Positions 60,239 through 64,000 of a stretch of DNA of 64,000 bases are shown here, one piece after another. The notes beneath the pieces were generated by a model. That model was not told where the DNA came from. It did no database searches and saw nothing but the letters and a program-made list of their open reading frames with translations. This DNA comes from Streptomyces sp. NBC_01296 (lineage in GTDB: Bacteria; Actinomycetota; Actinomycetes; Streptomycetales; Streptomycetaceae): positions 3,348,001 to 3,412,000 of the forward strand of contig NZ_CP130720.1 in assembly GCF_035984415.1 (NCBI RefSeq), given 5' to 3'. A program made the translations under genes and the position numbers. How positions within the stretch are numbered: the first letter of the stretch is position 1; each line of letters begins with the position of its first letter.

Positions 60239-61324
60239 TCAGCCGGCCTGGGGCTGCGGGCCCTTGAGCACCTTGCTGATCCACTCCAGGGAGCCTTCCT
60301 TCATGCCCCGGACGTAGTGCCAGCCGTTGTGCTCGCCGTTCTGGATGTCGCGGATCGTCATCTTGACGGGGCCCTTGCCGTACTGCTGCTGGAACGTGGT
60401 CATCCGCTCCTTCCCGGTCTCCTTGGTGCCGACCTGGAAGTTGATGTAGACCTCGGGGCCGTTGCCGTCGATCAGCTTCTTCGCGAGCTTCTCGGGGTTG
60501 TTCGCGTCCATCTCCGCCTGGTGGCCCTTCCAGAGCGGGGAGTCGGGAACGATCTCGCCGCCGCTGGCGATCACGGCCTTGAACCGGTCCGGGTACTGCA
60601 GGACGGTCTTCATGCCGACGAAGGCGCCGGAGGAGGAGCCCATGAAGGCCCAGCCGTCGCGGGACTTGTACGTACGGAAGTTGGCCTTGGTGAACTCCGG
60701 GACGTCCTCGGCGATCCACGTGCCCATCTTGGGCTGGCCGGGGATGTCGGCGCCGTCGTAGTAGTACTTGCTGTCCGGGTTCAGCACCGGCATGATCACG
60801 ATGAACGGCAGGCTGGTACCGGCCTGGACGCCCTCGCCGATGGCCTTCTGGAGGCCCAGGCTGCGGTCGGCCCAGTAGTTGGTCGGGAAGCCGTTGCCGC
60901 CGGGGAGGGCGATGAGCACCGGGAAGGCGCTCTTCTCGTACCTCGCCTCGTTGTACTCCTTGGGCGTCCACACCCAGACGTCGCCCTCGAAGCCGGACTT
61001 CGCGCCCGCGAGGCGGGTCTTCGCGATGATCGTGCCGTCGTCGAGCTTGGCGGTCTGCTTGAAGTCGGACTTCGGGCCGGCCGGCAGGAGCACGTCCGGA
61101 TCACCGGTCGGCGTGGGCGAGGCCGACGGCGCTTGCGGGGACGGCCCGCCCGCTTCGGGGGCGGCGGGCGCGGGAGCCTTGCCGAAGCTCACGGGGGCAC
61201 CGTTGCCGGAGAACCACTCGAGCTTCCAGGCGGCGAAGCCTCCGCCGCCGAGCAGCAGCACGAAGGCCACGACGGCGGATATCCATATCGCCCGGCGGGA
61301 ACGCCGGGGCGGGTCTTGATGCAC
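60239..61324 (-). CDS. Membrane-anchored esterase/antigen-85-like hydrolase (copy 2)
   Basis: This 361-residue paralogue of the preceding gene has a helix AIWISAVVAFVLLLGGGGFA, a Pro/Ala-rich linker (about residues 50-75), then the esterase fold with GWAFMGSSSGAFVGM as nucleophile elbow and QNGEHNGWHYVRG near the end. The starts differ in the N-terminal region and the linker, while the catalytic domains are clearly alike (for example YINFQVGTKETGKE versus YINFQIGTKETGRE). It starts with GTG at 61324. The enzyme is outside the membrane; the acyl substrate is unknown. Confidence 0.85.
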   Translation of the reverse strand: MHQDPPRRSRRAIWISAVVAFVLLLGGGGFAAWKLEWFSGNGAPVSFGKAPAPAAPEAGGPSPQAPSASPTPTGDPDVLLPAGPKSDFKQTAKLDDGTIIAKTRLAGAKSGFEGDVWVWTPKEYNEARYEKSAFPVLIALPGGNGFPTNYWADRSLGLQKAIGEGVQAGTSLPFIVIMPVLNPDSKYYYDGADIPGQPKMGTWIAEDVPEFTKANFRTYKSRDGWAFMGSSSGAFVGMKTVLQYPDRFKAVIASGGEIVPDSPLWKGHQAEMDANNPEKLAKKLIDGNGPEVYINFQVGTKETGKERMTTFQQQYGKGPVKMTIRDIQNGEHNGWHYVRGMKEGSLEWISKVLKGPQPQAG

Positions 61325-61475
61325 GAACTTCGCTCCGAACGGTCATGACTGCCCCGGGCTGGGACAGAACGGCTGGGTACCCCTTCAGCCCTGATGCGCG
61401 CATTTCACGGACAGTTCCGGAACCCGACCGGAACGCGGTCGGAACCTCATGCGTCCGGAACCCCAACAGCACGGC

Positions 61476-61913
61476 TCACCTCTGGGCGTCGAGCGCCTCC
61501 ACGCACCGCCCCAGCAGGCTGATCAGCTGCTCCCGCTCCTGCGCCGAGAACGCGGCGGCGAGCGCCCGCTCGACCCTTACGGCGCCGGCGTCGGCGAGCT
61601 CCATCGCGGCCCGGCCCTCCTCCGTGAGCCGGGTCTCGAGCACGTTGCGGTGCCATTCGTGCGGGGTGCGCTCGATGAGCCCGCGCTCCTGGAGGTTCTT
61701 CAGCACGGTGTTCATGGTCGGCGGCGTCACCCCGCACAGCCGGGCGAGCGCGGCCGCGGAAATGCCCGGCTTCTCGGAGAGCCAGAGCAGCGCGGCGTAC
61801 TGCGGAACCGTTACTGCGGCGGACTTGAGCGCGGCGTTCTTGGCCGCGATGAGCGCCTGCTCGGCGCGCTTGACGTGCGAGCCGATGCGCTCCTCGGGAG
61901 GCATGGAGGTCAT
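61476..61913 (-). CDS. MarR-family regulator
   Basis: This 145-residue MarR regulator has a winged helix at about 45-100 (PQYAALLWLSEKPGISAAAL, ARLCGVTPPTMNTVLKNLQE, RGLIERTPH). It is divergent from the secreted SMP-30-like gene at 61993, and a perfect 12-base palindrome sits in the 79-base gap between them, exactly between the -35 and -10 boxes of the neighbour's promoter. Direct repression of that neighbour, and self-repression, are likely. The ligand is unknown. Confidence 0.92.
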   Translation of the reverse strand: MTSMPPEERIGSHVKRAEQALIAAKNAALKSAAVTVPQYAALLWLSEKPGISAAALARLCGVTPPTMNTVLKNLQERGLIERTPHEWHRNVLETRLTEEGRAAMELADAGAVRVERALAAAFSAQEREQLISLLGRCVEALDAQR

Positions 61914-61931
61914 CCCCGCATCCTAAGGCCC

Positions 61932-61960
61932 TTGCAAGCATTAGAGCTCTAACCTATCTT
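61932..61960 (+). promoter_or_regulatory. Promoter with MarR-type operator in its spacer
   Basis: TTGCAA (-35, 61932-61937), a 17-base spacer and TATCTT (-10, 61955-61960) form a standard vegetative-type promoter for the SMP-30-like gene. The spacer contains the perfect palindrome TTAGAGCTCTAA (61941-61952), a typical MarR operator, so binding would block RNA polymerase. The transcript should start near 61967, 26 bases before the GTG. Confidence 0.75.
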
Positions 61961-61992
61961 CGTGTTCACCTACACGGAAGAGGACACTCGCT

Positions 61993-63012
61993 GTGCTGAA
62001 GAAGTTCCTGCCCGCCACGCTCCTGACCCTGACCACGGCGCTCACCCTGGGCGCGGTCCCGGCCGCGCAGGCGGCCCAGGCCGCCCCGGCTGCCTCCCCG
62101 GCATCCGCCCCGGCATCCCCCCCGGCCTCCGACGGCCGGATCTCGACGGCCTTCACCCTCCCCGGCGAGAAGGTCTACCCCGAGGGCATAGCCACCGACC
62201 CCCGCAACCACAGCGTCTACGTCGGCTCGTACGCGGACGGCACCGTCTACCGGGCCCGCCCCGGACAGCGCACCGCCGAGGTGTTCCTGCCCGCCGGCAC
62301 CGACGGCCGCCACACGGCGAACGGCCTGCGCGTCGACGCCCGCGGCCGCCTGTGGGTGACCGACTCCACCTCCGGGGTCTCCGTGTACGACACCGCGTCC
62401 CGCAGGCGCCTGGCCCACTTCGAGGTCGCCGGGACCGGCGGGCTCTTCGTCAACGACCTGGCCATCACCCCGGACGGCACCGCCTACCTCACGGACAGCG
62501 TCCGCTCGGTGGTCTACCGCGTCACCCCGGCCCAGCTGGCGGCCGGCTCCGGCGCGCTGCTCCCCGCGTACGACCTGAGCGGGCACCTCACCCCGTCCCC
62601 GGCGGGCAGCTTCGCCCTCAACGGCATCGTCTCGGACCCGGCGGGCCGCTTCCTGCTGGCCGTGGACATGACCGCGGGCGACCTCCACCGCATCGACCTG
62701 CGCACCGGCGCGATATCCCGCGTCGCCCTCCAGGGCGGCGACCTCACCCACGCCGACGGCCTCGACCTCGCCCCGGACGGCACGCTGCGGGTGGCCCACA
62801 ACACCACGAACACCCTGACCCGGTGGCACCTGAGCCCCGACGGCACCCGGGCCCGGCTGACCCGGACGATCACCGACCCGTCCCTGCAGATCCCGACCAC
62901 GCTGAGCCACACCCCGGGCCGCACGCTCGTGGTCCGCTCCCAGTTCGACAAGGGCGGCCCCATGGGCCCGGGCACGCCGACGTCCTTCACGATCGCCTCG
63001 GTCTCCTTCTGA
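61993..63012 (+). CDS. Secreted SMP-30/gluconolactonase-like beta-propeller protein
   Basis: This 339-residue protein has a signal peptide (LPATLLTLTTALTLGAVPAA) and an Ala/Pro linker, then a six-bladed SMP-30/NHL-like propeller with repeats such as YPEGIATDPRNHSVYVGSYA, ANGLRVDARGRLWVTD, NDLAITPDGTAYLTD and LNGIVSDPAGRFLLAVD. The Asn and Asp residues of these repeats are typical calcium-type ligands. It starts with GTG at 61993 preceded by AGAGGA. It is regulated by the divergent MarR. It may be a lactonase or a binding protein; activity is not shown. Confidence 0.85.
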   Translation: MLKKFLPATLLTLTTALTLGAVPAAQAAQAAPAASPASAPASPPASDGRISTAFTLPGEKVYPEGIATDPRNHSVYVGSYADGTVYRARPGQRTAEVFLPAGTDGRHTANGLRVDARGRLWVTDSTSGVSVYDTASRRRLAHFEVAGTGGLFVNDLAITPDGTAYLTDSVRSVVYRVTPAQLAAGSGALLPAYDLSGHLTPSPAGSFALNGIVSDPAGRFLLAVDMTAGDLHRIDLRTGAISRVALQGGDLTHADGLDLAPDGTLRVAHNTTNTLTRWHLSPDGTRARLTRTITDPSLQIPTTLSHTPGRTLVVRSQFDKGGPMGPGTPTSFTIASVSF

Positions 63013-63045
63013 CGCACCCCTCGCGCGCTTCGGCCCTGGCGGGCC

Positions 63046-64000
63046 TCACCGGCTTCGCGGCGCTGCGCCGAGCCGCGCCTGCTCCTCCTCGACGATGCGC
63101 CGGGCCAGCGAGGTGTCCGAGACGTCGACCGCCTCGGGGGCCGACTCCGCCACCACGCTGCGCCGGGCGTACGCGTCGAACAGCCGCGCCTTGCGCTCCA
63201 GCACCTCCAGCATCCGCTGGTCCACCCCGTCCGTGGCCAGCAGCCGGTGCACCCGTACGGCGCGCACCTGGCCCATCCGGTGGGCGCGGGCCACCGCCTG
63301 CTGCTCCATGGTCGGCTTGACCTGCGGCTCGCAGAGGATCACCACGGACGCCGCCTGCAGGTTGATCCCGATGCCGCCCGCCTCGATCTGCGCGAGCAGC
63401 ACGGCGTGCCCGGCCGCCGCGCCGAACCCGTCGACGAGCCGCTGGCGGCGCGCGGGCGGCACGCTCCCGGAGATCGGCCCGAAGAGCCGGCCTCCGTCGC
63501 TTCCGTCACCCCCGTCGCGTCCGCCGTCTCCCGACGGCCGGCGCCCGAGCGCCTCCTCGACCGCCCCGAGCACCTCGCGGAAGGAGGAGAACACCACGAC
63601 CTTCAGCCCGTTGGCGGCGGCGTCCGCCACCAGCTCGCGCAGCCGTTGCAGCTTCGCCGACTTGTCCGGCTTCGCGTACGCGGCCCTGCGCATCGCCATG
63701 AAGTTGCCGGCCCGCACCGCCGCCCGGTAGGCGTCCCGGTCGGCGGCGCTCAGCTCCTCCCATTCGTCGGTCCACTGGAGCTCGGGCAGCTCGCCGAGTA
63801 CGTCGCGCTGGTTGCGCCGCAGGTACGCGGGCGCCACCGCCTTGCGGAACGCCTTGGACCCGGCGACCGTGTCGACGTCCCCGATCCCGGAGACCGCCTC
63901 GGGCCGCAGGATCCGTACGAGACTGCGGAACTCGGAGACCCGGTTCTCCATCGGGGTGCCGGTGAGGAAGAGGACGTACGTGCAGCGGGCGGCCCAGGCG
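63046..64000 (-). CDS. SNF2-family DEAD/DEAH helicase, C-terminal part (cut by window edge)
   Basis: The 318 residues at the C-terminus of a SNF2/Swi2-type ATPase are visible. Reading from the edge: AWAARCTYVLFLTGTPMENR, which is motif III (TGTPMENR), then LKVVVFSSFREVLGAVEEAL, the helicase motif V region LAQIEAGGIGINLQAASVVI and motif VI QQAVARAHRMGQVRAVRVHR. An insert of Gly/Asp/Ser is present after ALGRRPSGDGG. The N-terminal ATPase lobe lies beyond base 64000. It remodels DNA or chromatin-like complexes; the exact role is unknown. Confidence 0.93.
   Translation of the reverse strand, partial: AWAARCTYVLFLTGTPMENRVSEFRSLVRILRPEAVSGIGDVDTVAGSKAFRKAVAPAYLRRNQRDVLGELPELQWTDEWEELSAADRDAYRAAVRAGNFMAMRRAAYAKPDKSAKLQRLRELVADAAANGLKVVVFSSFREVLGAVEEALGRRPSGDGGRDGGDGSDGGRLFGPISGSVPPARRQRLVDGFGAAAGHAVLLAQIEAGGIGINLQAASVVILCEPQVKPTMEQQAVARAHRMGQVRAVRVHRLLATDGVDQRMLEVLERKARLFDAYARRSVVAESAPEAVDVSDTSLARRIVEEEQARLGAAPRSR

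Overview
The window is a typical Streptomyces chromosomal segment. GC content is very high and codon third positions are GC-saturated, so long spurious reading frames lie antisense to most genes. GTG and TTG starts are common. The gene set (MshB, Opp/BldK-type peptide importers, an AfsR-like SARP, a SpoIIE-type phosphatase with PAS/GAF domains, mycobacterial-type Sdh1, PspA) is typical of a streptomycete. No tRNA, rRNA, CRISPR array, intact insertion sequence or prophage was seen.

Layout. 1-10.6 kb: the 5' part of dapC, a 7Fe ferredoxin, a GNAT/transglutaminase-like pair, a DesK/DesR-type two-component system co-transcribed with an ABC exporter, a large proline/alanine-rich peptidoglycan-binding membrane protein, and mshB (mycothiol synthesis) with two small membrane proteins. 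10.9-23.5 kb: two paralogous five-gene oligopeptide ABC importer operons in tandem, separated by a double-GNAT gene. 23.9-29.8 kb: an accessory-looking cassette made of an AfsR-type SARP regulator, an orphan LuxR-type response regulator, a HExxH-type (putative alpha-ketoglutarate peptide beta-hydroxylase) enzyme with a C-terminal PqqD-like domain, and a 45-codon peptide gene just upstream of it. 30-45 kb: conserved housekeeping genes, namely typA, an unusual oligopeptide-binding lipoprotein, the sdhC-sdhA-sdhB operon, a Ser/Thr kinase with a PQQ-type propeller, and a TPM-domain/PspA envelope-stress pair. 45-64 kb: SpoIIE-type phosphatase and a lone anti-sigma-type ATPase, Nudix, SPOR, an NCS1 permease with a cysteine-rich tail, GntR, a DUF4190-type protein, a secreted subtilase, a threonine-synthase-like enzyme, a PEP-mutase-like enzyme, an EamA exporter, a trypsin-like protease translationally coupled to one of two tandem esterases, a MarR regulator divergent from a secreted SMP-30-like protein, and the C-terminal part of a SNF2 helicase.

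The most novel item is the 23.9-29.8 kb cassette, which reads as a compact, possibly undescribed RiPP (ribosomally made, modified peptide) system. The 45-residue peptide gene has a strong ribosome-binding site. Its stop codon is followed by a 13-bp hairpin plus U-tract lying before the enzyme gene, which fits a leaky terminator that sets precursor well above enzyme. The enzyme carries a PqqD/RRE-like leader-binding domain. Upstream of the peptide gene are 7-bp direct repeats at 11-bp spacing, the usual footprint of SARP regulators, and a SARP gene sits in the same cassette. A 60-bp near-perfect palindrome with CTAG ends marks the junction between the LuxR gene and the enzyme gene. Function and product are inferred, not shown.
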